Shown here piece after piece: positions 16,994-24,475 of a stretch of 64,000 nucleotides of DNA (the stretch's first letter is position 1; each line of letters starts with the position of its first letter). Under the pieces are notes generated by a model. That model was not told the DNA's origin, did not search any database, and worked only from the letters and a program-made list of their open reading frames with translations. Source of the stretch: Acidobacteriota bacterium (lineage in GTDB: Bacteria > Acidobacteriota > Terriglobia > Terriglobales > SCQP01); contig SCQP01000012.1 of assembly GCA_004299485.1 (NCBI GenBank), forward strand, positions 93,969-157,968, written 5' to 3'. A program made the translations under genes and the position numbers.

Positions 16994-18400
16994 CTACTCT
17001 GCCGTGGCCGAGTGTGCAACCGCGCCGTGGCGGATTTCGGCTTCGGATTTGGGGAATTGGATAAGCGCGCCGGGGGCGAGGGTGCAGGTGGCGCCGGGGG
17101 CAACGGGGCGGCGGCTCGCGCCGCTTTTTTCCGGGGCTGCGCCCCGCGCCTCCCGTTGGTCGGCTGCCCCTCCGTGCCGAGGGTCGGGGCGCTGCTCGCT
17201 CGAGCACCAGGTCCAGGGGTCGGGGGAGAGGTTTTTCAGGCCCCAGAGGCCGGGCTGGGTGGGGTGGGCGGCGACGGCGGCGAGGGGCTCGGAGAAGTCG
17301 TAGGGGCGCGCGGGGTCGAGGTGGTGGGGATAGAGCCTGGTGTCGTGGTTGAGCATGACGATGTGGCGGCCGGCGTGCAGGCGGTAGGGGAGCTGAGCGG
17401 GAGCGCCGCATTGCCAGCAGGGCGCGGACGCGGCGGCGCCGGGATCGTAAAAGCTTTCGCTGGCGCAGTGGGGGCAGTAGTAGATGGCGTCGCGCAGGTC
17501 GATGGCGGCGGCGCGCCACTGGGTTTCGCGCACGCGGCCCTGGGCGGGATCGCGAAGGCCCAGGGTAAACGCCTGCGTGAACAGGTCGCGGAACCAGCGT
17601 GGGTAGAGCGGCCAGAAGGTGAGGGCGTTGTCGTGAAGGCCGGGGACAGGGCGGTTGGCGTCATCGTCGGGATCAAAGATGAACAGCGGCGCGGAGCCGA
17701 ACAGGCGCGTCATGGCGGCCAGATCGAAGCTGTGAATTTCCGCCTCGCGGCGGCCTTCGAGGGGATGGTGCATGAAGAAGATGTAGAACAGCAGCACCGC
17801 GAGCGAATACAGATCGGTCTGGATGCTGGGCACGGCGCGGCGCAGGACGATTTCGGGCGCCATGAAGCGGGGCGTGCCCAGGATGCCGGTTTCCGGATCG
17901 CCATCGACGGTCACGTTGTCGTTGTCGCAGATCAGGATTTCGCCGTTTGCGGGATCGAAGAAGACGTTGCCGAAGGAGATGTCGCGGTAGCAGAGGCCTT
18001 TGGAGTGCAACTGCAGGAAGTTGTGGGCGAGGGAGAAGGCCATGGTGGCCAGGGTGCGGAAGCTGGGGTCGAGCTTTTGGCGCATCAGCTCGGCGATGCC
18101 GCGGAAGCGCGGCTCGCGCAGGGGCATGATGTAGCCGAAGCCGGAGGCGCGGGAGGAGCTGGCCAGCTCGCCGGGCCAAAGGAATTGCGCCGTAGGCGGA
18201 CCTTTTTTGACGATGGTGGCGAGACGAAAGCGCTGCTGTTCGGTGGCGGCGTGGGGCAAGTACCACTTCAGCGCCACCGGACGGTCGACCATCAGGGCAC
18301 GGTAGACTTCGCCCTGGCCGCCGCCTCCGAGAAATTGCTTGACCGTGCAGTCGAGCCGCGAGGCCTCGCCGTGCACGCTCTGGCCCGCCGCTAAAATCAT
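16994..18400 (-). CDS. Ser/Thr kinase with C-terminal zinc ribbon (TerY-triad type)
   Basis: The kinase domain occupies about residues 18-280: Gly loop FLGGGGQGEVYR (23-34), Lys45 in VALKW, catalytic YRDISFGN (Asp140, Asn145), a DND triplet at 159-161 in place of DFG, and GTPRFMAPE. A zinc ribbon follows near 304-330 (YYCPHC, then CWQC). A C-terminal strand-rich segment (VAPGATCTLAPGALIQF) resembles the small domain found at the end of kinases in vWA/PP2C/kinase triads. About 30 residues before it (from SSEQRPDPRHGG) look like an in-frame repeat insertion. The start at 18400 is chosen because it opens just before the kinase fold and overlaps the upstream stop (ATGA). It probably phosphorylates T6SS or envelope components; the target is unknown. 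Confidence 0.88.
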   Translation of the reverse strand: MILAAGQSVHGEASRLDCTVKQFLGGGGQGEVYRALMVDRPVALKWYLPHAATEQQRFRLATIVKKGPPTAQFLWPGELASSSRASGFGYIMPLREPRFRGIAELMRQKLDPSFRTLATMAFSLAHNFLQLHSKGLCYRDISFGNVFFDPANGEILICDNDNVTVDGDPETGILGTPRFMAPEIVLRRAVPSIQTDLYSLAVLLFYIFFMHHPLEGRREAEIHSFDLAAMTRLFGSAPLFIFDPDDDANRPVPGLHDNALTFWPLYPRWFRDLFTQAFTLGLRDPAQGRVRETQWRAAAIDLRDAIYYCPHCASESFYDPGAAASAPCWQCGAPAQLPYRLHAGRHIVMLNHDTRLYPHHLDPARPYDFSEPLAAVAAHPTQPGLWGLKNLSPDPWTWCSSEQRPDPRHGGAADQREARGAAPEKSGASRRPVAPGATCTLAPGALIQFPKSEAEIRHGAVAHSATAE

Positions 18401-18918
18401 GAGAGTGCCAGCGCTTGCCGCAGGCCGAGGGCGAGGCTGGCGATGAGCGTCAGGAGAAACAGCGCGACGCCAGGCAGGGCGAAACGGCGCCAGAGATGAG
18501 CCGTGTACTCGTGGCGCAGGAAGGCCTGAAAGGGCAGCGCAGCGGCAGCATGCAGGCGCGCGGGGGTGCGGGCGAGAAGGGCGGCATCCGACGGCGCGCC
18601 AGCGCCGAAGCGGGCGAAGGCCGGCGCCAGGGTGTTGTCGAGCGCTGCCGGCACCGCGGCGGGCAGGTGCTGCATGGCGGCCGTGGCGGCGGGCCAGTCG
18701 TGGCGCTGGAGAGCATACTCGGTCTGCGCGAGCGTGAGCAGTAAATCGAAATCGCTCGCCTCCGGAGGCTGGGAGCAGAGCGTCATGGCGTTGACGGCGG
18801 TATGGAAGTGACCTTGCGCGGCGAGCGCCCAGGCTTGCTGCTGGCACGGCGAGGCTTCTTGTGCTCCAAGTGCACCGGCGAGGGCAAGGATGACTGCGGC
18901 TGCGGCCACGATCTTCAT
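18397..18918 (-). CDS. exported/membrane-anchored helical protein in the kinase operon
   Basis: The 173-residue protein begins with a signal peptide (KIVAAAAVILALAGALGAQ) and ends with a membrane helix (LPGVALFLLTLIASLALGL). The region between is a compact all-helical domain resembling a pair of TPR-like helices (CQQQAWALAAQGHFHTAVNAM, then LLLTLAQTEYALQRHDWPAAT). No family is recognised. The start is set at the Met that opens the signal peptide; it overlaps the upstream gene by four bases and the kinase start by four bases. It is probably periplasmic with a C-terminal anchor, and could be a sensor or membrane partner for the kinase on the other side. Confidence 0.72.
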   Translation of the reverse strand: MKIVAAAAVILALAGALGAQEASPCQQQAWALAAQGHFHTAVNAMTLCSQPPEASDFDLLLTLAQTEYALQRHDWPAATAAMQHLPAAVPAALDNTLAPAFARFGAGAPSDAALLARTPARLHAAAALPFQAFLRHEYTAHLWRRFALPGVALFLLTLIASLALGLRQALALS

Positions 18919-19850
18919 GAATGCAGCCGGACCAATGTGGTGGCGATGGCGCCCTGGAGTTGGGTCATCCAACCGGCCCATTTATAGAAGAAGGCCAGGA
19001 GGATGACGGTTTGCAGAGCACGGCCGAGCTCGAAGGTGAAGCCGGTTGTGGGGCCAAAGTAATGAGCGGCGCCGATCCAGCCGGCGATCCAGACGATGGC
19101 GCCAGCGACGAGCACGGCGGGTTGCGCGATGAGCGAGAGCAGCTCGGGCGCCAAGGCCCACGGCGCCTGGGCGGGCGCGGGACGGCGGCGCGGGCCTTGG
19201 CGCTCGACCGCCCGCGCGAGGAAGAAATCACAGAGGCCAAAAACCGCGAGGCCGATGGTTAACTCGGCAGTGGTGAGCAGCCAATCCCGCGGCTGGAGCG
19301 ACACCGGGCCGAAGGCGATCCAGGTGATCAGCGCCAGCGCGGCGCCGCTGAGGACGACGCTGGCCAGGCACAGGCTCAGCCAGCGGCGGTCGAGGCCGCG
19401 CGGCAGCGGCGCCCAGGCATCGGCGAGGGCTTCGCCGGGCGCGGGCCAGGAGGGTAGCGGCGGCGGTGCGGGCAGCGGCGTCACCGTGGTCGAGGAAACT
19501 GGCGCGCGGCGCACGGCTTCGATCCAGACTTCGGCGGTCCATTGCGCGGGGCCGCTGGCCAGGCCCAGCTCTTCTACCAGCTTCTGCGTCAGGCGCGCCA
19601 ACAGGATGGGCTCGGCGGTGTTGCCGAGGGCGGCGCGGATATCGGCCACCAGGTTTTGGCGCAGCGCCGAGATCAGCCAGAAGATTTCACGGCCGCCGCC
19701 GCCGCAGAGGTCGCGCAGCAGCGCCTCGCAGCGCCAGGGATCGGCACAGATCTCGAAGCCATAGGTGCCGGTCAGATGAACGAGATGATGGCGCGCCCGC
19801 TCGGCGGGGCTGAGCGTGGGCGAAGGGCTGGGTGGGGCAGGGCTGGCCAT
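18915..19850 (-). CDS. four-helix membrane protein with cytoplasmic helical domain
   Basis: The first 110 residues form a soluble helical domain (LVHLTGTYGFEICADPWRC, LLRDLCGGGGREIFWLISAL, ADIRAALGN). It looks like the small adaptor-type domain often seen with signalling ATPases and kinases; this is a resemblance, not a firm match. A Pro-rich linker and four predicted membrane helices follow, at about 180-205, 214-240, 255-280 and 288-305. The ATG follows the PP2C stop by one base, and the stop overlaps the next gene by four bases. The fused adaptor plus membrane layout suggests it places the kinase/phosphatase pair at the inner membrane. Confidence 0.72.
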   Translation of the reverse strand: MASPAPPSPSPTLSPAERARHHLVHLTGTYGFEICADPWRCEALLRDLCGGGGREIFWLISALRQNLVADIRAALGNTAEPILLARLTQKLVEELGLASGPAQWTAEVWIEAVRRAPVSSTTVTPLPAPPPLPSWPAPGEALADAWAPLPRGLDRRWLSLCLASVVLSGAALALITWIAFGPVSLQPRDWLLTTAELTIGLAVFGLCDFFLARAVERQGPRRRPAPAQAPWALAPELLSLIAQPAVLVAGAIVWIAGWIGAAHYFGPTTGFTFELGRALQTVILLAFFYKWAGWMTQLQGAIATTLVRLHS

Positions 19851-19851
19851 A

Positions 19852-20649
19852 CTATTTGCCGCCCGCCTCGGCGCGGTACAAAACTCCGGCCGTCACATCA
19901 TCGCCGCTGCCCAGCCGTGAAGCTTCCTCCAGCCAGACTGCCAGATCACGTTCCACTTGCTGGATACCGTGGGTGCGCACCATCGAGAGTATATCGCGCC
20001 CCACGCGCAGGAAGCCACGCTCGGTGCGAAAAGAGTTACTGTAACCGTCGGTGCAGAGAAAAATGAGCGCCGGGGCGTCCGGCTCCAGCGCGCGGCGGGC
20101 AAAACGAACTTCGCGCCAGGCGTCGGGCAGGCAGAGCGAGGTGGTCTCGCCACCGAGCAGGCGGCCGTCGCGCGGCCAGGCGCGGCGCACGTGACCGAGA
20201 GGTGAGACCAGAAGCAGGTCGCCGTCGCCGAGCTGGAGGGTGAGGAGGTGACTCTCGGTCGCGAGCGCGGCCAGGACGGTGGTGCCGTAGACGGGGAAGA
20301 GGGAAGAGGGAAGAGGGAAGAGGGAAGAGGGAAAAGGGAAAAGGGGATGCGTGGCGGCGTGGGAGGTGACGGCGGAGCGCCAGCGATCCACTAACTCGCG
20401 GGCCAGACAGGTGGGATCTACTGGGGTGGGGTCAGAGGCGGCGATTTCAGACAGGAGGGCGGAAGCGACGGTGACGGCGAGTTGGGCGCCAATGTCGCTA
20501 CGGGTGGCAGGGGCGCTGCCGTGGCCATCGGCGAGGGCGAGGATGGCGCCGTTGGGGAGCAGGCGGCGCTCGAGGGCGTCCTGGGCGGGCGTGCCGAGGC
20601 GCTCATGTTGGGCGCCGCGGACGGACGCGCCCGCGAGTTGCCAGCTCAC
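19852..20649 (-). CDS. PP2C-type protein phosphatase
   Basis: The 265-residue protein has PP2C metal-binding motifs: a DALERRLLPNGAILALADGHG block with Asp-Gly-His-Gly at 41-44, a GDGDLLLVSPLG strand, and FLCTDGYSNSF. It would remove phosphate from Ser/Thr targets of the nearby kinase, as PppA does for PpkA in some T6SSs. Residues 100-120 (FPFPSSLFPLPSSLFP) are encoded by the purine-rich tandem at 20293-20346 and form a proline/phenylalanine loop absent from normal PP2Cs. The GTG start overlaps the stop of the vWA gene (GTGA). It is the second gene of a tightly packed operon. Confidence 0.87.
   Translation of the reverse strand: MSWQLAGASVRGAQHERLGTPAQDALERRLLPNGAILALADGHGSAPATRSDIGAQLAVTVASALLSEIAASDPTPVDPTCLARELVDRWRSAVTSHAATHPLFPFPSSLFPLPSSLFPVYGTTVLAALATESHLLTLQLGDGDLLLVSPLGHVRRAWPRDGRLLGGETTSLCLPDAWREVRFARRALEPDAPALIFLCTDGYSNSFRTERGFLRVGRDILSMVRTHGIQQVERDLAVWLEEASRLGSGDDVTAGVLYRAEAGGK
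20293..20346 (-). repeat. purine-rich GGGAAGA repeat in the PP2C gene
   Basis: Seven or more GGGAAGAGGGA units on the plus strand, read as Pro/Phe/Ser/Leu on the minus strand. Confidence 0.85.
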
Positions 20650-21332
20650 CAGACCTCGTCGGCGGGGGAGACGTTGGCGGCGGGCGCGGGGATAGGCAGT
20701 GCCGCCGCGGCGAGTGCGGCCGTGGCGGGCGCGGAGGCGGCGCGCAGGACCGCGGTCGAGGCCCAGCGGATGTAGTTGACCAGCGATTCGGCGCCGTTGG
20801 CCTGCAGGACGGGCACGTCGGGGTTGCCGATGAAGGCGCGCAAGGGGCCGTGGTCGGCGTCATCGCCGATGGCGATGGCGATACGCACGGCGCGGCGCGC
20901 CCAGGGGACTTCCATAAGCTTGCGCAGGCCGCGCGCGAAATCGTCGGTGGGCTGGCCGTCGGAGATGAGCACCAGCACCGGCGGCAGGGCGCGGTCGGTC
21001 ATGGGCGGAATGGTCAACTGCTCGGCCAGCATTTCCATCGCCTGGCCCATGTCGGTGATGCCCTGGGCGGAAAGATCCTCCCAGCGCAGTTGGAAGACGG
21101 GCGTGGGGGTGGCGATATGCCAATGCGCGCCGTCGGCGAAACGCAGCGCGCGGACCAGTACCTGGGCGTTGGGGTTCTCGCCGGCGGCGCGCTGCATGTG
21201 CGGAATGGCTTCGCGGATGGCGTTGTTTAGAGACTGGATCTTGCCGTCCGCCTGCATGGATCCGGAACAGTCACAGATCCAGAAAAAATGCAGCGGCCGC
21301 GATGCCAACTCGCCTCCGGGTCGTCGCGCCAT
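20646..21332 (-). CDS. vWA-domain protein (TerY-like)
   Basis: The von Willebrand A domain has a complete metal-ion adhesion site: DCSGSM (Asp21, Ser23, Ser25), the Thr in GITDMGQAM, and the Asp in LISDGQPTDDF. The domain fills residues 14-195; an Ala/Pro-rich tail follows. A vWA protein, a PP2C phosphatase and a kinase in a row is the arrangement described as the TerY phosphorylation triad in tellurite-resistance-type stress loci. No TerD, TerC or TerB genes are visible here; T6SS genes are the partners instead. The start at 21332 is chosen as the Met nearest the fold. It is the first gene of the minus-strand operon. Confidence 0.86.
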   Translation of the reverse strand: MARRPGGELASRPLHFFWICDCSGSMQADGKIQSLNNAIREAIPHMQRAAGENPNAQVLVRALRFADGAHWHIATPTPVFQLRWEDLSAQGITDMGQAMEMLAEQLTIPPMTDRALPPVLVLISDGQPTDDFARGLRKLMEVPWARRAVRIAIAIGDDADHGPLRAFIGNPDVPVLQANGAESLVNYIRWASTAVLRAASAPATAALAAAALPIPAPAANVSPADEVW

Positions 21333-21384
21333 AGGCCAATTCCAAGCTGATCGTATCACGCCAGCGGTTGGCAACCGGCCGGGG

Positions 21385-22200
21385 TTATTGCGGCTGCGCG
21401 ACCAGGGAGTGGCGCTGGGGCCGCGCGGTAGACAGGACGACGGTGGCAGCGCGGCGGTCCGTCATGAGGAGGAAGTTCACGGCGGAGCCGGCATCGGCGC
21501 GGTAAAAGCCGGTGTCGTCGAACAGATACTGCTGGTAGCCCAGGGATTCGAGCAGCGCGAACAATTTGGGACGATGGCTGAGATCTTCGATCATAAGGAT
21601 CGGGTCGAAGCGGCGAATCGTCTCCAGGCCACCGCGGACGACGGCCAGCTCGTAGCCCTGGACATCAATCTTGATGAAGACTGGGTTCAGGCGTTGGTCG
21701 TCAAGCCGTTCGGTGCGGCACGCGGTTTCGCGCAGCACCAGCCGCCGCGGGGCAAACCGATAGAGGGTTTCGGGGCCAAGCCAGGAAGCGGCGTTGTTGC
21801 GATCGAGCGAAGCCAGACCATCGTAGGCAAAGCCCTTGTAAACGGGCGTGAATAGCGTTGCGTCCGTGGGCGTTGCTCCCAAGCCGTAGGGGTGAACGGT
21901 AACAGTTTCACTGCCGCGATGCCGCTGCTGGAGCCGGGCCGCGAGGTGGGGGTCGGCCTCAAAGGCGTGGATGCGTGCGTGCGGCTGGAACAGCCGGATG
22001 GATTCGATACTCTGTCCCTGATTGGCGCCCACATCGACATAGCAGCCCGACGATGAGTCCGGAATGAAACGTAGAGAGCCGAAGTCCGGATCCGAGGGTT
22101 TACGTGCTAGTCGGGCGTGGTGATATCGCCATGCGGTTTTGAGCGGCTTGAGGAAGGGGACCTCGCTTTGGGCGGTGCGCAGGAGCTTGACTTTATTCAC
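21385..22200 (-). CDS. FkbM-family methyltransferase
   Basis: The SAM-binding core is visible: YVDVGANQGQSIESI (motif I, about 55-69), HAFEADPHLAARL, then the FkbM C-terminal signature KIDVQGYELAVVRGG and a RFDPILMIEDL strand. FkbM enzymes O-methylate sugars, polyketides or other hydroxyls, often in surface glycan loci. It begins with GTG and is separated from the T6SS-linked vWA gene by 52 bases with no terminator, so it may be transcribed with that operon. Nothing in the sequence shows its substrate. Confidence 0.85.
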   Translation of the reverse strand: MNKVKLLRTAQSEVPFLKPLKTAWRYHHARLARKPSDPDFGSLRFIPDSSSGCYVDVGANQGQSIESIRLFQPHARIHAFEADPHLAARLQQRHRGSETVTVHPYGLGATPTDATLFTPVYKGFAYDGLASLDRNNAASWLGPETLYRFAPRRLVLRETACRTERLDDQRLNPVFIKIDVQGYELAVVRGGLETIRRFDPILMIEDLSHRPKLFALLESLGYQQYLFDDTGFYRADAGSAVNFLLMTDRRAATVVLSTARPQRHSLVAQPQ

Positions 22201-22260
22201 GGCTAAACAGCTTCGATTGAGCTCTGGCCAGAATGGATGCTTGGCGTGGCCGAGCGTCGT

Positions 22261-22311
22261 TCCCCGGCAATGGACGCCCGCTGGCGCTCAGGGCCTCTCC
22301 AGGTTGCTGCG
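22261..22311 (+). repeat. partial element A
   Basis: TCCCCGGCAATGGACGCCCG, CTGGCGCTCAGGGCCTCTCC: the right half of element A with changes, in the leader of the small lipoprotein gene. Confidence 0.6.
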
Positions 22312-22341
22312 TTCTGTCTGGTAGACTGAGCGCACACAGTC

Positions 22342-22848
22342 ATGACCGTGGCCCTGCGTAACCGCTCCGTTATGGTTCTTGTGGCGCTGCTGTGCGTGGC
22401 GGCACTGGCAAGCTGCGGCCGTTCGCAGCCGAAGTTGATCGCGCCGGAGGCACGCGCGCCCAAACCGCAGAAACTGCACGGACCGCATCTGTGGGTCAGC
22501 ATCGCGCCGGACGCTAACCAGGACAGTCCCATCGCTGTGGACCTGGCGGCAGTGACCGATTCGCGCCTGCTGAAGATGCTGACGCAGACGACCGTGAGCA
22601 AATGGTTCCAGCAGCGGACGCAGTGGGAACTTGATAACCCCGGCCTGATCACCGTGTATTCGTGGCAATGGGTGCCGGGGCAGCAGGTGACGCCGATTCC
22701 GCTCAAGCTGCCGGGCGGGACGAAAGCGGTACTGGTGTTTGCCAACTACCACGACCCGAAAGCACAGGCGCTGGTGCTGAGCCCCGGCGGCGGCGGCCTC
22801 GCGCTGCGGCTGCTGGCCGACGGCGTCGCGGGCTATGGGGTGAAGTAG
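22342..22848 (+). CDS. small lipoprotein, weak TssJ candidate
   Basis: The 168-residue protein has a lipoprotein signal (MVLVALLCVAALASC, lipobox LASC). The mature part has an IAPDANQDSPIAVDLAAVTD strand pair, a LLKMLTQTTVSKWFQQR helix, and an ending GTKAVLVFANYHDP. The order of a short strand with Asn and Pro, a helix carrying an aromatic pair, and a late strand ending in an acidic residue is reminiscent of TssJ, the outer-membrane lipoprotein of the T6SS. The resemblance is weak and rests mostly on layout and neighbourhood. It is divergent from the minus-strand T6SS operon and overlaps the end of the beta-glucosidase gene by 16 bases. Confidence 0.7.
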   Translation: MTVALRNRSVMVLVALLCVAALASCGRSQPKLIAPEARAPKPQKLHGPHLWVSIAPDANQDSPIAVDLAAVTDSRLLKMLTQTTVSKWFQQRTQWELDNPGLITVYSWQWVPGQQVTPIPLKLPGGTKAVLVFANYHDPKAQALVLSPGGGGLALRLLADGVAGYGVK

Positions 22849-24248
22849 CGCGCGGAGGCGTGGGCGGAGGTTTTGGGGGTGCGGCGGAGGGTGGTGAAGT
22901 CGACGTAGACGAGGCCGAAGCGCTGGGTGTAGCCGTCCTGCCACTCGAAATTGTCGAGCAGGGACCAGTGGAGATAGCCGACGATCGGGGTGCCGGCGCG
23001 GGCGGCGCGGGCGAGGGCGTCGAGATAGCGGGCGATGAAGTCGGCGCGCTGGGGATCGTGCACGCCACCGTCGAGAGAGGGGCTGTCGCGGCGGGCGCAG
23101 CCGTTTTCGGTGATGAAGATGGGCAGGTGGTAGCGCTCGTAGAGCCAGCGCGGCGCCCAGTAGAGAGCCTCGGGCGTGATCGGCCAACCGTTGGCGGTTT
23201 CCGGATACCCCGGCGGCCAGGGGCGATGGAGGTAGCGGCCGGAATAGACGTTGGCGCCGAGGAAATCGAGCGGCTGATGGATAACCGCCATGTCGCCTGC
23301 GGCGATGGCGGGAGCATCGGGGCCGAGGGCCTCGAGAGTCGCGGCGGGGTAGGTGCCGCGATAGACGGGGTCGAACCACCAGGCGTTTTCATCCCACCAG
23401 TGCGCCGCGGTAAAGTGCTCGGGGGATGAGGCGAAGGTGGCTTCGAGGGCGGCCGTGGGGTCGGCGTCCTCCCACGGCAGAGCGGGCGAGATGTCGTTGG
23501 GCAAGCCGATGCGCAGCGGCTGCTTGGCGTTAGCACGCAGGGCCTGGACGGCGCGGCCGTGCGCCAGCAGCACGACGTGGGCGGCGTTGAGGGCAGCCTT
23601 GCGGTCGAGGCGCAAGCCGGGTGCCTGCACGCCGGCGACGTAGCCGCCGCCGATGAAGGAACGCGGTTCGTTGATGGTGAGCCAGGTGCGGACGCGGTCG
23701 CCGAGCGAGCGGGCGGCGAGGGCGGCGTAGTCGGCGAACCAGTCCGCCATCTGGCGCGATTGCCAGCCACTGCGGCGCTCGAGTGCGAGGGGCGTATCCC
23801 AATGGAACAGGGTTGCGATGGGCTCGATGCCGGCCTCGAGGAGGGCATCGACGAGGTGCTGGTAGAAATCAAGACCGGACTGATGCACGGTGCCGGTACC
23901 ATTCGGCAGGATGCGCGCCCAGGCCAGGCTGAAGCGGAAGGCTTTGAGGCCGAGCGCGCGCATGAGCGCGATGTCGTGTGCGTACAGGTGATAGAAGTCG
24001 CAGGCGCGAGCGCCGGTTTGGCCATCGGCAATTACGCCGGGACGAGTGACGAATTCGTCCCAGACGGAGAGGCCTTTGCCGGGCGCGTCGGCGGCGCCTT
24101 CGATCTGGTAGGCGGAGGTGGCCGCGCCCCAAAGAAAACCGGCGGGAAAGGACGGCGCCTTGTCGGGCTTGAAGTGCCAGGCGAGCGCCGGCGGGAGCAC
24201 GGCGGTAGCCGCCAAGAACTTTCGTCTTGTCCAATTGCCATCGCTCAT
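22833..24248 (-). CDS. GH1 beta-glucosidase with Tat-type leader
   Basis: A family 1 glycoside hydrolase hydrolysing beta-linked glucosides or related sugars with retention. The N-terminus reads FPAGFLWGAATSAYQIEGA. The acid/base Glu is in TINEPRSF (about residue 194), and the nucleophile Glu in ITENGC (about 381). The 471-residue length is typical once a leader of about 30 residues is removed. The leader has a twin-arginine motif (TRRKFLAATAV), so export of the folded enzyme is likely. No sugar transporter or regulator adjoins it. Confidence 0.93.
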   Translation of the reverse strand: MSDGNWTRRKFLAATAVLPPALAWHFKPDKAPSFPAGFLWGAATSAYQIEGAADAPGKGLSVWDEFVTRPGVIADGQTGARACDFYHLYAHDIALMRALGLKAFRFSLAWARILPNGTGTVHQSGLDFYQHLVDALLEAGIEPIATLFHWDTPLALERRSGWQSRQMADWFADYAALAARSLGDRVRTWLTINEPRSFIGGGYVAGVQAPGLRLDRKAALNAAHVVLLAHGRAVQALRANAKQPLRIGLPNDISPALPWEDADPTAALEATFASSPEHFTAAHWWDENAWWFDPVYRGTYPAATLEALGPDAPAIAAGDMAVIHQPLDFLGANVYSGRYLHRPWPPGYPETANGWPITPEALYWAPRWLYERYHLPIFITENGCARRDSPSLDGGVHDPQRADFIARYLDALARAARAGTPIVGYLHWSLLDNFEWQDGYTQRFGLVYVDFTTLRRTPKTSAHASARYFTP

Positions 24249-24290
24249 GGCGCTATTGTGCTATAGCCTTGCGGTATAAAGCCGATGCTG

Positions 24291-24400
24291 GTGGCTCGCC
24301 ACTTTTTGCCCTGGTCGCTCCCGCTGGTCGCTTGGAGTGCGGGCTTCGATTCCCGGCCGGGTCCGCCCGCTGGCGCTCAGGGCTCCTCCAAGCTGCCGCC
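24291..24400 (+). repeat. element A, copy 1 (110 bp)
   Basis: First of four copies of a 110-bp element, here between the beta-glucosidase gene and an exported-protein gene. It starts with a GTGGCtcGCCAC hairpin, then has CTTTTTGCCCTGGTCGCTCC. It also carries two nested inverted repeats, GCTTGGAG...CTCCAAGC and GCGGGC...GCCCGC. Confidence 0.88.
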
Positions 24401-24424
24401 GCTCGTGTTGAGCGTGGTCGCGAG

Positions 24425-24459
24425 CATAATTTTTAGTATCTTTCGCCGCTGAAATTATG
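24425..24459. promoter_or_regulatory. inverted repeat upstream of an exported-protein gene
   Basis: CATAATTT and AAATTATG form an 8-bp perfect inverted repeat with a 19-base spacer, in an AT-rich patch just ahead of the gene at 24476. It could be an operator or a weak stem. It is reported only because the AT content is out of line with its surroundings. Confidence 0.3.
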
Positions 24460-24475
24460 TCCTAATCCTCAGAGC

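Noticed and set aside
16936..17103. Upstream extension of tssG
   Set aside because: It would overlap the kinase gene by 110 bases and has no family similarity before VIEWLRAEPYRF.
20293..20346. Possible CRISPR or VNTR array
   Set aside because: Units of 9-10 bases with no spacers; it is a simple purine tandem.
24291..24400. tRNA-like T-arm in element A (GCGGGCTTCGATTCCCGGC)
   Set aside because: The loop is one base too long and no acceptor or anticodon arm surrounds it. It occurs in all four copies as part of the repeat.
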